From contig NZ_KB891217.1 in NCBI RefSeq assembly GCF_000373365.1, positions 1 to 64,000 of the forward strand: DNA of 64,000 nucleotides. Direction: 5' to 3'. The notes under the pieces were generated by a model. That model saw only the letters and a program-made list of their open reading frames with translations, made no database searches and was not told the origin of the DNA. Each line of letters begins with the position of its first letter. Positions within the stretch are counted from its first letter, which is position 1. The translations under genes and the position numbers were made by a program. The DNA comes from Parafrankia discariae (GTDB lineage: Bacteria > Actinomycetota > Actinomycetes > Frankiales > Frankiaceae). Shown piece by piece: positions 29,309-37,492 of the stretch.

Positions 29309-29664
29309 CGCGCGCCCGCCAGAACCCGCGGCGCCCCGGTGGTCACAGGCAGCTCGATGCGGATCGGCGCCGCCGCGGCCAGGAGCGCCTGCACCTCGGG
29401 ACGCAGCGCGGCTGCGATGTCCGTGACCCACCTCAGATCGTCGTCGGGGAGGGCATCGCCCCAGGCGTGCACGGGGACCAGGTCGAACCAGGCATCGACC
29501 GCGGCGGCGCCTACGGGCTGCTCGTCCGCCTCCTCGTGGATCACGTCCAGAACTGCCCGGGGCCCCTCGCGGAGCGCCACGTACTCGTGTGCGTACGAGG
29601 TGTCTTCGAGCGATGCGAGACCGAGTCCGTGCAGGTGCTCGGTGTAGTCCTCGTTGTGCAACAT
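29305..29664 (-). CDS. Acidic hypothetical protein
   Basis: A 119-residue protein starting at an ATG at 29664 with AGGGAGA upstream. It is acidic and helical (HNEDYTEHLHGLGLASLEDTSYAHEYVALREG) with a Trp-containing middle (DAWFDLVPVHAWGDALPDDD). It is the first gene of a three-gene coupled operon. The role is unknown. Confidence 0.64.
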   Translation of the reverse strand: MLHNEDYTEHLHGLGLASLEDTSYAHEYVALREGPRAVLDVIHEEADEQPVGAAAVDAWFDLVPVHAWGDALPDDDLRWVTDIAAALRPEVQALLAAAAPIRIELPVTTGAPRVLAGAR

Positions 29665-29736
29665 GTCCTGTCTCCCTTGCGGTTCGCGGCGCTCTCCCTC
29701 GCCGCTGCGTAGGGAAACAGTACGGCGGCGTTGCGT

Positions 29737-29755
29737 CGTGTTGCATCTCATCGTT
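29737..29755. promoter_or_regulatory. GTTGC-rich motif in the promoter of the 29664 operon
   Basis: GTTGCGTCGTGTTGCATC, followed by a third GTTGC, contains the GTTGCAT half-site seen at 9451, 19583 and 25378, but not the full 21-bp arrangement. Confidence 0.35.
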
Positions 29756-29819
29756 GCGTGTCGCGGTAACCGCGCGTCACGATGGGGACGGGCGCGGCAA
29801 CCCGACCAGGGGGGAACCG

Positions 29820-30944
29820 TTGCCCGACTCGCAGGACAAACCAGCTCAGCCAGCCGACGCGGCCACGGGCCCGGCAGACCAGCCCGACAGCGCCAGCGCA
29901 CCCGTGACCGACGTCCAGATGCGCCGCGCTATCTTCACGCTGATCACCGTTGCGATCACGGCCCTCGTCGCGCTCACCACGTACCTCGGCCAGAACATCG
30001 CCGAGGGCCCCGGGCCCGACGCCCCCGCGCCGACGCCGACAACCAGCCCGACCAGCGCGCGACCACCCGCGACCTGGCTATCCGGCGTCTACCCCGAACC
30101 AGTCCAGAACGCTGCCAACGTCACCGCGTTCGGGACCTGGCGCGGAGACCCCACCGACATCGCGCTCACGTTCGTCACCCGCAACCAGGGCTGGCAACAC
30201 ATCGTCGGCAGCGAATCATTCATCTGGGGAAACTTCCGCGGCTGGCCCGGAAAACTCATCATCTCCGTACCACCCTGGCCCGAGAACACCGGCGGAACCT
30301 ACACAGCCTGCGCGCGCGGCGACTACGACACCCAATGGCGCACCTTCGGGACCACCCTGAAAACCCAGAACCGGGCCGGGTCCATAATCCGGATCGCGTG
30401 GGAAGCGAACGGGAACTGGTTCCAGTGGTCAGCGACCAACCCAGCCCTGTACAAAACCTGCTGGCAGCACATTGCAGCGGCGATCAAATCAACGGACTCC
30501 GCCGCGCAGATGGACTGGGCGATCAACGCCCACTACTCGCAGAACCCCCCGAGCCACAACCCGCTCGACCTCTACCCCGGTGACACAACGGTCGACATCG
30601 TCAGCATCGACGCCTACGACCACTACCCGCCGTCACCATCCGGTGTCGCCTTCGACACCCAGTGCAACGCCCAGGGTGGTGCCTGCTGGCTCGCCGCGTT
30701 CGCCCGCGGCCACAGCAAGCTGTTCGCCGTAGGGGAGTGGGGTGTCGTGTCCGGCCGGGGACCCGACGGCGGTGGAGATAACCCGCTCTACATCGAGAAG
30801 ATGCGCAAGCTATTCGCCGACAACGCTGACATCCTCGCCTACGAGGTGTATTTCTCCGACACCGACGAACGCAATGTCAAATCAGATATTTGGCGTGTCC
30901 CTCAGAACCCGCGCTCCGGCGCCGCGTACCGGGAGCTTTGGTGA
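29820..30944 (+). CDS. Membrane-anchored GH26-like glycoside hydrolase
   Basis: A 374-residue protein from a TTG at 29820 with AGGGGGGAA upstream. A charged N-terminus is followed by one hydrophobic segment (AIFTLITVAITALVALTTYL, about 37-56), a Pro/Thr linker and a TIM-barrel domain. The barrel shows a GH26-type acid/base Glu195 in RIAWEANGNWFQWSA, DAYDHYP (about 264-270) and a nucleophile candidate Glu306 in AVGEWGV. The GH26 family cuts beta-mannans and related glycans. The type II anchor would place the enzyme outside the membrane. Its barrel is clearly paralogous to the tail protein at 37876-39339. It precedes the lysis genes, suggesting a role in clearing wall or sheath glycans at release. 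Confidence 0.8.
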   Translation: MPDSQDKPAQPADAATGPADQPDSASAPVTDVQMRRAIFTLITVAITALVALTTYLGQNIAEGPGPDAPAPTPTTSPTSARPPATWLSGVYPEPVQNAANVTAFGTWRGDPTDIALTFVTRNQGWQHIVGSESFIWGNFRGWPGKLIISVPPWPENTGGTYTACARGDYDTQWRTFGTTLKTQNRAGSIIRIAWEANGNWFQWSATNPALYKTCWQHIAAAIKSTDSAAQMDWAINAHYSQNPPSHNPLDLYPGDTTVDIVSIDAYDHYPPSPSGVAFDTQCNAQGGACWLAAFARGHSKLFAVGEWGVVSGRGPDGGGDNPLYIEKMRKLFADNADILAYEVYFSDTDERNVKSDIWRVPQNPRSGAAYRELW

Positions 30945-30953
30945 TCGGCGGAG

Positions 30954-31202
30954 ATGAGAACGTGGTCCAACGCCGCGATACAGAGCTGGCTGGCATTCCT
31001 GGTAGGGACCAGCGGCTTCATCCACGAGATCTGGATTTCAGGACTGGACCGGCCCTGGCTACTCGCCGGCCTGGTGGCGCTGATGGGCCTCCCCGGACCG
31101 CTGGCCCTAGACCGGCGCCGAACCGACCCGCCCACCACACCCGACCCCCCGCCGCCGGCCGGGGGGTCGCCTCCCGGTACCGGTGGACCTTCACCTACCT
31201 GA
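30954..31202 (+). CDS. Holin candidate
   Basis: An 82-residue protein with two hydrophobic segments (SWLAFLVGTSGFIHEIW; WLLAGLVALMGLPGPLAL) and a Pro/Gly/Thr-rich C-terminal tail, the general build of small actinophage holins. It lies just upstream of the endolysin. The assignment is from topology and position only. A GGAG sits directly before the ATG. Confidence 0.6.
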   Translation: MRTWSNAAIQSWLAFLVGTSGFIHEIWISGLDRPWLLAGLVALMGLPGPLALDRRRTDPPTTPDPPPPAGGSPPGTGGPSPT

Positions 31203-31245
31203 CGATCGCCGTCCTCGCCGTCCTCGCGCTGCTGGCGGTCAGCCG

Positions 31246-31656
31246 GTGACCCCGACCCCGCCGCCCGACAAACACGGCCCAGCCCAGCCTGCGCCCGGCC
31301 AGGGCCCCCGACGGTGCCGCCACCGCGCACCCGTCGATCGGCCGCTGCGCTTCGCCGCCGCCGTGTCAGTCCTCGCAATCGCCGCGATCATCGTCGGGTT
31401 CGTCTCCACCCAGCTCCGTGACGTCCGCGCAGCCCAGCGGCGCATCGAGCAGCAGCAGACCGACATCAACCGGCAGCAGACCGAGCTGCACCGCGCGCAG
31501 GCAGACCTGGCTACCCTCGCCCGCGCCGGCTGCCGGTTCTGGGTGGCGCTCTCCGAACTCGACCCGGCAGACGCGAAGACCCTCTTCGGTCGCACCCTCG
31601 CGCTCTCAGGCGCCGACGCCGCCACGATCCTCAACTGCCCGGGGGCCCGCCGATGA
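31246..31656 (+). CDS. Membrane protein with coiled coil in the lysis cassette
   Basis: A 136-residue protein from a GTG at 31246. A basic, Pro-rich N-terminus precedes one membrane segment (LRFAAAVSVLAIAAIIVGFVS), then a Gln-rich coiled coil (RDVRAAQRRIEQQQTDINRQQTELHRAQADLATL) and a small C-terminal domain with two Cys (AGCRFW; TILNCPG). It overlaps the endolysin start by 4 bases. It could be a second holin or a spanin-like lysis factor; the coiled coil outside the membrane fits a spacer. Confidence 0.68.
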   Translation: MTPTPPPDKHGPAQPAPGQGPRRCRHRAPVDRPLRFAAAVSVLAIAAIIVGFVSTQLRDVRAAQRRIEQQQTDINRQQTELHRAQADLATLARAGCRFWVALSELDPADAKTLFGRTLALSGADAATILNCPGARR

Positions 31657-32438
31657 GCACCCTTCCAACCCTCTACCCGCCCGCCGAATACCGCCCGGTC
31701 CGCAACGTCAACCAGGACCGGGCGATGGTCACCCCCACCCGCGGCCTGATCCCGCACCTTCAGGTCGGCAACGGCAGCCTGTTCCGCTGGTTCGACAACC
31801 CGGACAGCGGCGTCAGCACCCACCTGTGGCTCTCCAAAGCCGGCGGGTTCGAGCAGTACGTACCGCTGAACCTTCAGGCGTGGGCGCAGGCCGCTGGCAA
31901 CCCCTACTGGATCAGCGTTGAAACCGAGGGCTACGAAACCGAGGGCTACACGGCCATCCAAATTCGCCGCCTCGCCGAGCTGTTCGCCTGGGGAATGCAG
32001 CACTTCGGCTGGGCTGCGGCCGTCACCGACCAGCCTGCCGGCGGCGGCATCGGCACCCACCGCATGGGCGGCGTCCCCTACGGCGGCCCCCGCACCTGCC
32101 CCGGAGACCTCCGCGCCGCCGCCCGCGGTGAGATTCTCGCCGCCGCCCAGCGGATCACCAGCCCGCCCGGCGTCGTCAACCTCACCGCCGGCCGGTACGC
32201 CGACCGGCCCACCCTGCGCGCCGGTTCCACCGGCCCGCACGTCGCCGAGCTGCAACGGGCCCTCAACCTCGCCGCCACGAAACCCCCGCTCACCGCCGAC
32301 GGCGACTACGGGCCACGCACCACCGGCGCGGTGAAGGTCTTCCAGCTCAGCGCCGCGCTCAGCGCCGACGGGATCTGCGGACCCCGCACCTGGGCGGCGC
32401 TCGGCGCCCGCCTCACCGCCCTGGGCCGGCACACCTGA
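31653..32438 (+). CDS. Endolysin: N-acetylmuramoyl-L-alanine amidase with peptidoglycan-binding domain
   Basis: A 261-residue protein starting at an ATG overlapping the upstream stop. Residues 10-155 form an amidase_2-type zinc domain: ligands His57 (STHLWLS), His136 (GTHRMGG) and Cys149 (RTCPGDL), with Glu90 as catalytic candidate. Residues about 180-255 are a PGRP-associated binding domain (LRAGSTGPHVAELQRALN ... DGDYGPRTTGAVKVFQ ... DGICGPRTWAAL). It cleaves the bond between muramic acid and L-Ala at the end of infection. There is no signal peptide, so export would depend on the holin. Confidence 0.88.
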   Translation: MSTLPTLYPPAEYRPVRNVNQDRAMVTPTRGLIPHLQVGNGSLFRWFDNPDSGVSTHLWLSKAGGFEQYVPLNLQAWAQAAGNPYWISVETEGYETEGYTAIQIRRLAELFAWGMQHFGWAAAVTDQPAGGGIGTHRMGGVPYGGPRTCPGDLRAAARGEILAAAQRITSPPGVVNLTAGRYADRPTLRAGSTGPHVAELQRALNLAATKPPLTADGDYGPRTTGAVKVFQLSAALSADGICGPRTWAALGARLTALGRHT

Positions 32439-32440
32439 CC

Positions 32441-33016
32441 ATGACGATCCCCCGGGACCACGCCGACACCGCGATCCGCCAGCACCTCACCGCGATCACG
32501 CACCGGCTCCGGACCCGATGGAGGATCAGCCCGAGCGACACCCGGTACGACGACCTGTACTCGGATGCCCAGCTCGCTCTCTGGCGGGCGCTGGCCAGCG
32601 ACCCGCACGCCACCAGCCGCGCCGACGACCCGGCGGCACTCCGCCGCTGGGTCAACCGGCGCATCGACTGGGTGGTGGTCGACTACCTGCGCCACACCAC
32701 CATCGCGGCGATCCCTGGACGCCGCCTGGCACAGCCCCACGTCGACATCACCGACGACATCACCAGCGCGGCCGACGCCGCGGCCCCGGCCGCACCTGAC
32801 ATCGCGGACGACGTCGCCCAGGCCGACGCCGTCCGGACCCTCCTCGCGCGCCTCCGCGCGATCGACCCCCGGCTGCCCGGGGTCGTCGTCGGCCTGGCCG
32901 CCGGCCACACCCAAGCCGATGCCGCTCTCCGGATCGGCGTCGGTCGCACCCGCGTCGGCCAGCTCCTCGCCGACGCCCGCATCATCCTCGCCCGCGCAGA
33001 ACAGGACCACGATTGA
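32441..33016 (+). CDS. RNA polymerase sigma factor-like protein
   Basis: A 191-residue protein starting 3 bases after the endolysin stop. A region 2-like part (DDLYSDAQLALWRALASDP ... RRWVNRRIDWVVVDYLRHTT) is followed by a linker and a region 4-like HTH (LPGVVVGLAAGHTQADAALRIGVGRTRVGQLLADARIIL). This is the compact two-domain form of ECF-type sigma factors. Placed between lysis and glycan genes, it may direct late or accessory transcription; that is inference. Confidence 0.76.
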   Translation: MTIPRDHADTAIRQHLTAITHRLRTRWRISPSDTRYDDLYSDAQLALWRALASDPHATSRADDPAALRRWVNRRIDWVVVDYLRHTTIAAIPGRRLAQPHVDITDDITSAADAAAPAAPDIADDVAQADAVRTLLARLRAIDPRLPGVVVGLAAGHTQADAALRIGVGRTRVGQLLADARIILARAEQDHD

Positions 33017-34011
33017 AGATCTTCGGATGGGCTGCGGATAACGGCGGCTGCTACTTCTACCGCCTCGGCCTGCCCCTCGGAACGCTCGCCGAACACGGCC
33101 ACGACACCCACACATCCGCCGTCCTCACACCAGACTGGCGCCGAGATGCCGACATCATCATCGGCCAGCGAGTCACCAACCCCGGCCCGTCCGTCACCTG
33201 GCAGGACCTCGCAGCCGAAGGCCGCACCACCCTGATCTACGAGATCGACGACGACCTCACCGAGGTCGATAGCTCATCCCCACTGGCACACGGGGTGTTC
33301 AGCGACCCGGAGACCCAGGCCCGCATCCGGACGAACATCGCCGTCGCCTCCTGGGTCGTCTGCTCCACCGAGGCCCTCGCCGAGAAACTCCGCCGCTGGA
33401 ACCCGGACGTGCGTGTCGTCCCGAACACGATCCCCGCGTCGCTGCTCACCCTGACCCGGCCACGTCGTGCCGCGCTCACCGTCGGCTGGGCCGGGTCCGC
33501 CACCCACGCCATGGACTGGGCGGAGATCCGCAACCCGGTCCGCCAGTACCTACGCCGCAACCAGGCCAGCCGCCTCCACACCATCGGCGCCGACTACGGC
33601 ACCGCGGTCGGCCTGCCCGAGCAGACCCAGCACACCATCTGGCAACACGAGATGGCCAGCTACTACCGGGCGATCGATTTCGATATCGGCCTGGCGCCGC
33701 TGCGCCCCCACCTGTTCAACAGGTCGAAGTCCTACATCAAATGCCTGGAGTACGCCGCGCTCGGTATCCCGGTCATCGCGTCGAACACCGGCCCCTACCC
33801 CGGATTCGTCCGCGACGGCGAGACCGGGTTCCTCGTCGACCGGCCCCACGAGTGGACCCGCCGCCTACGGCAGCTCACCGAGGACCCCGACCTCCGCGAA
33901 CGCATGGGCACGGCCGCCCGCGAACTCGCCGCCGATCACACCATCGAAGGCGCCGCCGGCCAGTGGGCCGCCGCCTACGGCCTGCCCGCCCTGACCCCTG
34001 TACCAGCATGA
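33013..34011 (+). CDS. GT4-like glycosyltransferase
   Basis: A 332-residue protein from a TTG overlapping the sigma-factor stop (TTGA). It has the two-Rossmann GT-B layout with the conserved C-terminal half of group 1 transferases: VGWAGSATHAMDW, FDIGLAPLRP, FNRSKSYIKCLEYAALGIPVIASNTGPYPGFVRDGETGFLVD and a terminal RLRQLTEDPDLRERMG. The Lys and the Glu/Gly motifs would bind the nucleotide-sugar donor. The N-terminal half contains YEIDDDLTEV, as in phage and surface-polysaccharide transferases. It probably adds sugar to virion protein, DNA or a host surface glycan. Confidence 0.85.
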   Translation: MKIFGWAADNGGCYFYRLGLPLGTLAEHGHDTHTSAVLTPDWRRDADIIIGQRVTNPGPSVTWQDLAAEGRTTLIYEIDDDLTEVDSSSPLAHGVFSDPETQARIRTNIAVASWVVCSTEALAEKLRRWNPDVRVVPNTIPASLLTLTRPRRAALTVGWAGSATHAMDWAEIRNPVRQYLRRNQASRLHTIGADYGTAVGLPEQTQHTIWQHEMASYYRAIDFDIGLAPLRPHLFNRSKSYIKCLEYAALGIPVIASNTGPYPGFVRDGETGFLVDRPHEWTRRLRQLTEDPDLRERMGTAARELAADHTIEGAAGQWAAAYGLPALTPVPA

Positions 34012-34253
34012 CCACGCCCCGCACCTGGCTACGAACCGCCGACGATGGCGTGCTCTGCGCGGACGCCGTCCGCTACATCGGCATTCGGGAGCACGGCGAC
34101 GGCTGGGCGCTCTGGGCCAAGGCCCCCGGAGTCATGGCATTCGACACCCGCCTCGCCGGCCACCACCCCAATCGTCACGCCGCGGCACAGGCCCTCGACC
34201 AACTACTCGATGCGATCGACGGTCCCAACCTCGAGGAGGACAGCACACCGTGA
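34008..34253 (+). CDS. Small protein in the glycan cassette
   Basis: An 81-residue protein from an ATG overlapping both neighbours (ATGA at the front, GTGA at the end). Small alpha/beta look: RTWLRTADDGVLCADAVRYIG, ALWAKAPGVMAFDTRLAG, then an acidic helix. No family was recognised. Tight coupling suggests it works with the flanking transferase and epimerase. Confidence 0.66.
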   Translation: MTTPRTWLRTADDGVLCADAVRYIGIREHGDGWALWAKAPGVMAFDTRLAGHHPNRHAAAQALDQLLDAIDGPNLEEDSTP

Positions 34254-35203
34254 CCACCACCCTAATCACCGGCGGCGCCGGGTTCATCGGGCAGCACCTC
34301 ACCGCACACCTCACCGCCGCCGGCCGCCAAGTCCTCGTGCTCGACCGCACCGGCCAGGCCACCTTCGACGACCCGGCGGTCAGCGTCATCCTCGGCGACA
34401 TCCGCGACCCCACCGCCGTCACCGAAGCCATGTCCCACGCCGACTCGTGGGTCCACCTCGCCGGCGTACTCGGCACCCAGGAGACCGTGACCAACCCGCG
34501 GCCGGCTGCGGAGACGAACGTCCTCGGCGGCCTCAACGTCCTGGAAGCCGCCGCGCAGTACCGGCTGCCCGGCGTGAACATCGCCGTGGGGAATTGGTGG
34601 ATGCTCAACACTTACGCCATCACCAAGACCACGGTCGAGAAGTTCGCCGCGATGTACCGCGACGAGCGCCACATCGCGGTGAGCGTCGTCCGCGCGCTCA
34701 ACGCCTACGGCCCCGGCCAGTCGATCGCCGCACCCTACGGCCCGTCCAAGGTCCGGAAGATCATGCCGTCGTTCATCTGCCGCGCGCTCACCGGGAACCC
34801 CATCGAGATCTACGGCGACGGCCAGCAGATCATGGACATGATCCACGTCTCCGACGTCGCGTGGGCCCTCGCCGCCACGCTCACCTACACCGAGGAGCAC
34901 GGCGCCCTGAGCCAGCCGATCGAAGCTGGCACCGGCCGGCGGACCACCGTCCGCGAGATCGCCGAAACCATTGTGGCCGCCGCTGGCTCCACCAGCGTCA
35001 TCCACCACCTACCCATGCGCCCCGGGGAGACGCCCGGCGCCGAAGTCCTCGCCGACACCTCCACCCTCCTCGGCATCGCCAACCCGGCTCTCTTCACCAC
35101 CCTCGAAACGGGGGCCGCCAACACCGTCGCCTGGTACGCCCAGCACTGGCTCCCCAGCTGGCTGGCCGACCACCCGGCCCCCACAGAGACCGCCGGCCGA
35201 TGA
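34250..35203 (+). CDS. NAD-dependent epimerase/dehydratase
   Basis: A 317-residue extended short-chain dehydrogenase. The nucleotide-binding TGGAGFIG is at 7-14, the catalytic Tyr122-x3-Lys126 in NTYAITK, and VRALNAYGPGQ and the C-terminal IHVSDVAWAL match the sugar-nucleotide epimerase/4,6-dehydratase class. The usual catalytic Ser/Thr ahead of Tyr is not obvious (NWWMLN region). It should convert an NDP-sugar used by the neighbouring transferases. The start is a GTG coupled to the upstream stop. Confidence 0.85.
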   Translation: MTTTLITGGAGFIGQHLTAHLTAAGRQVLVLDRTGQATFDDPAVSVILGDIRDPTAVTEAMSHADSWVHLAGVLGTQETVTNPRPAAETNVLGGLNVLEAAAQYRLPGVNIAVGNWWMLNTYAITKTTVEKFAAMYRDERHIAVSVVRALNAYGPGQSIAAPYGPSKVRKIMPSFICRALTGNPIEIYGDGQQIMDMIHVSDVAWALAATLTYTEEHGALSQPIEAGTGRRTTVREIAETIVAAAGSTSVIHHLPMRPGETPGAEVLADTSTLLGIANPALFTTLETGAANTVAWYAQHWLPSWLADHPAPTETAGR

Positions 35204-35856
35204 ACCTCTGGGCCATGGCCTGCTGCCACCGCCCCGACATCCCCCAGATGGCGGCCACCCTCGCGCACATGGGCATGCCCGCCGACCGGGTCGTCATCGT
35301 CGCGAACGGCCCCCACCCACCCGCCGCCGCGGACTTCCCCAGCGCACGGGTCGTGCACTACCGCAGCCCCGGCTACAACATGAGCCGCTGGTGGAATACC
35401 GGCTTCGACACCATCGCCGAACTCGACCCCGGCCCGCGCGAGATCTTCGTGTTCAACGCCGACACCACCGCCGACCTCGACACCGTGACCCGGCTCGCCA
35501 CCGCCCTCCGCGAACACGACCTCACCGCGGCCGGCCCCGACCAGCACGGCCAGTTCCCCAACGGGGAGGTGTTCATCAACCGGCAGCCCGCCCCAATCGA
35601 CCTGTACCGGCGGCTCCCCGGCTATGCCTTCGTCATCGCCGGGGAGCACGATCTACGCTGCGACCCGCAGTTCCGCCACTGGTGGCTCGACGACGACCTC
35701 GAGTGGCAGGCCCGCAGCCGCCGCGGCACCGGGATCGTCGGCGGGACCCGCGTCGCCCACCCCCCGAACGGCAACCCGCTCTCCCCGACGCTCACCCGCT
35801 GGGCCGACGAGGACCGGAAGAAATTCCTGAAGAAGTGGGGAGCCACATCCTGGTGA
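35200..35856 (+). CDS. GT-A-type glycosyltransferase-like protein
   Basis: A 218-residue protein starting at an ATG overlapping the epimerase stop. It begins NLWAMACCHRPDIPQMAATL and carries YNMSRWWNTGFDTI and FVFNADTTADLDT, a short form of the GT2 donor site with Asn-Ala-Asp in the DxD position. HDLRCDPQFRHWWLDDDLEWQARSRRGTGIVGG matches the acceptor-side Asp-Asp-Asp motif. A glycosyltransferase acting in the same cassette, probably soluble. Confidence 0.74.
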   Translation: MNLWAMACCHRPDIPQMAATLAHMGMPADRVVIVANGPHPPAAADFPSARVVHYRSPGYNMSRWWNTGFDTIAELDPGPREIFVFNADTTADLDTVTRLATALREHDLTAAGPDQHGQFPNGEVFINRQPAPIDLYRRLPGYAFVIAGEHDLRCDPQFRHWWLDDDLEWQARSRRGTGIVGGTRVAHPPNGNPLSPTLTRWADEDRKKFLKKWGATSW

Positions 35857-35941
35857 ACCCAGCGGCGTGCCTTCCGCTCCCAGCCCCCGGCCGTTGCCAC
35901 CATCACCACACCCACACCCACACCCGACCGGAAAGGCACCG

Positions 35942-36517
35942 ATGACCAGCGGCGTCACCGTCGTCATCCCCACCATCCCGCCACGCGCCGGCCTGCTCGC
36001 CCGCGCCGTTGCCTCCGCCTCCGCGCAGACCCTGCCCCCCGACGCCCTGTCGGTCGCCGTCGACACCGACCGCCAAGGCGCGTGGGCGACCCGGCAACGC
36101 GCGCTCGACGCCGTCACCACCGAGTGGACGGCGTTCCTCGACGACGATGACGAGCTCGGCCCGCACCACATCGCGATCCTGCGCGAGCACGCGGAGAGCA
36201 GCGGCGCCGACTACCTGTACCCCTGGTTCGTCGTGGCCGGCGGCACCGACCCGCTCGCGCAGTACTTCGGCCAGCCGTGGGACGACGACGCCCCCCACCA
36301 GACAACGATCGTGACCCTGGTCCGCACCGAGCTCGCGAAGGCCGTCGGGTTCCGCGAGCCCGGAGACGGCACCGTCGAAGGACAGCGCGCCGGTGAGGAC
36401 TGGCTGTTCACCCTCGGGTGCATCAAAGCCGGAGCGAAGATCTACCACGTGCCGGAACGCACCTGGACGTGGCACCACCACGGGCGGAACACCAGCGGCC
36501 TCCCGGACCGCTGGTGA
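35942..36517 (+). CDS. GT2-family glycosyltransferase, first tandem copy
   Basis: A 191-residue compact GT-A protein from an ATG at 35942 with GGAAAGG upstream. VTVVIPTIPPRAGLLARAVASASAQT begins the Rossmann half; AFLDDDDELGPHH carries the metal-binding DxD; AGEDWLFTLGCIKAGAKIYHVPERTWTWHHHG provides the C-terminal Glu-Asp-Trp motif. About 60% of its positions match the next gene by eye. It may act on the same glycan with different donors. Confidence 0.84.
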   Translation: MTSGVTVVIPTIPPRAGLLARAVASASAQTLPPDALSVAVDTDRQGAWATRQRALDAVTTEWTAFLDDDDELGPHHIAILREHAESSGADYLYPWFVVAGGTDPLAQYFGQPWDDDAPHQTTIVTLVRTELAKAVGFREPGDGTVEGQRAGEDWLFTLGCIKAGAKIYHVPERTWTWHHHGRNTSGLPDRW

Positions 36518-37080
36518 AACGCGACGTCACCGCGATCATCCCGAGCATCCCCCCGCGAGCCGGGATGCTCGTCCGCGCCGTCGCGTCCGTCACCGCGCAG
36601 ACGGCACCACCGGCCGCCCTATCGATCGCCATCGACACCCAGCGGGAAGGCGCCCCGGCCACCCGGGACCGGGCGCTCCGTGCCGCCCGCACGACCTGGG
36701 TGGCCACCCTCGACGATGACGACGAGTGGATGCCGCAGCACCTCGAACGGCTCCTGGACTGCGCCGAGGAGACCGGCGCCGACTTCGTCTACAGCTGGTA
36801 CCAGCTCGAACCGCCCGGCCGGGACCCGCTGCCGCACTTCGGGAAACCGTTCGACCCGGCCAACCCGATCCTGACCACGATCGTCACCCTGGTCCGGACC
36901 GAGCTCGCGCAGCAGGTGGGCTACCTGAAGTGCACGCCCGACGAGGTGTTCATGCAGGAAGACTGGATGTTCGTCCTCGGCTGCGTCGCCGCCGGAGCGA
37001 AGATCGTGCACCTGCCGGAGCACACCTGGACCTGGCACCACCACGGCGGCAACACGTCCGGCCGGCCGGACCGCTGGTAG
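36514..37080 (+). CDS. GT2-family glycosyltransferase, second tandem copy
   Basis: A 188-residue protein from a GTG overlapping the previous stop (GTGA). It repeats the layout of its neighbour: VTAIIPSIPPRAGMLVRAVASVTAQT, ATLDDDDEWMPQH, then MQEDWMFVLGCVAAGAKIVHLPEHTWTWHHHG. The ends are almost identical (NTSGRPDRW in place of NTSGLPDRW), and the middle has diverged, where acceptor choice is expected. Probably a duplication followed by specialisation. Confidence 0.84.
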   Translation: MKRDVTAIIPSIPPRAGMLVRAVASVTAQTAPPAALSIAIDTQREGAPATRDRALRAARTTWVATLDDDDEWMPQHLERLLDCAEETGADFVYSWYQLEPPGRDPLPHFGKPFDPANPILTTIVTLVRTELAQQVGYLKCTPDEVFMQEDWMFVLGCVAAGAKIVHLPEHTWTWHHHGGNTSGRPDRW

Positions 37081-37090
37081 GAAGGCGGCC

Positions 37091-37336
37091 ATGAACGGCG
37101 ACGAATTCGGCGGACTCCTCCGCGTGTTGGAAACCCTGCGCCAGGAACTGGCAAAGACCTGGGACGCGATCATCACGACCGTCCGCGCCGTGTACCGGTA
37201 CGTGTCCACCTGGCGCCAGCGCCTCGCGCGTGCTGAGTGGAAGTGGGCAGGTCGGTGCGCGCGGATGCTGTCCCGACACCCGGACCTGGTCACGCTCGAC
37301 GGGTGGATGGACCGCATGTACCCGGGCCTACCCTGA
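37091..37336 (+). CDS. Hypothetical small basic helical protein
   Basis: An 81-residue protein 10 bases after the GT2 stop, with a GAAGG site. Helical and basic, with many Trp and Arg (LAKTWDAIITTVRAVYRYVSTWRQRLARAEWKWAGR). It may be a peripheral membrane or nucleic-acid-binding protein. No family was recognised. Confidence 0.62.
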   Translation: MNGDEFGGLLRVLETLRQELAKTWDAIITTVRAVYRYVSTWRQRLARAEWKWAGRCARMLSRHPDLVTLDGWMDRMYPGLP

Positions 37337-37492
37337 TGCTCATGTGTGCCAAGAGTAATCGTTCGGTGTTAGCTTGTGACCTGGTGGGGGCACCTGGACC
37401 GACCCGCCGTGCCCGGGGCCGCGCGGGTCGGCTCCACCCTCCCCGCCGCCGCGGAAGGCTGGCGGCGCCGCCCCGTCGAGAGGACGCCCCCG

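Noticed and set aside
34045-35199. Long rightward frame of Arg/Pro/His-rich sequence ahead of the GT-A gene
   Set aside because: It overlaps the well supported epimerase in another frame; only the part from 35200 has family motifs and an ATGA-coupled start.
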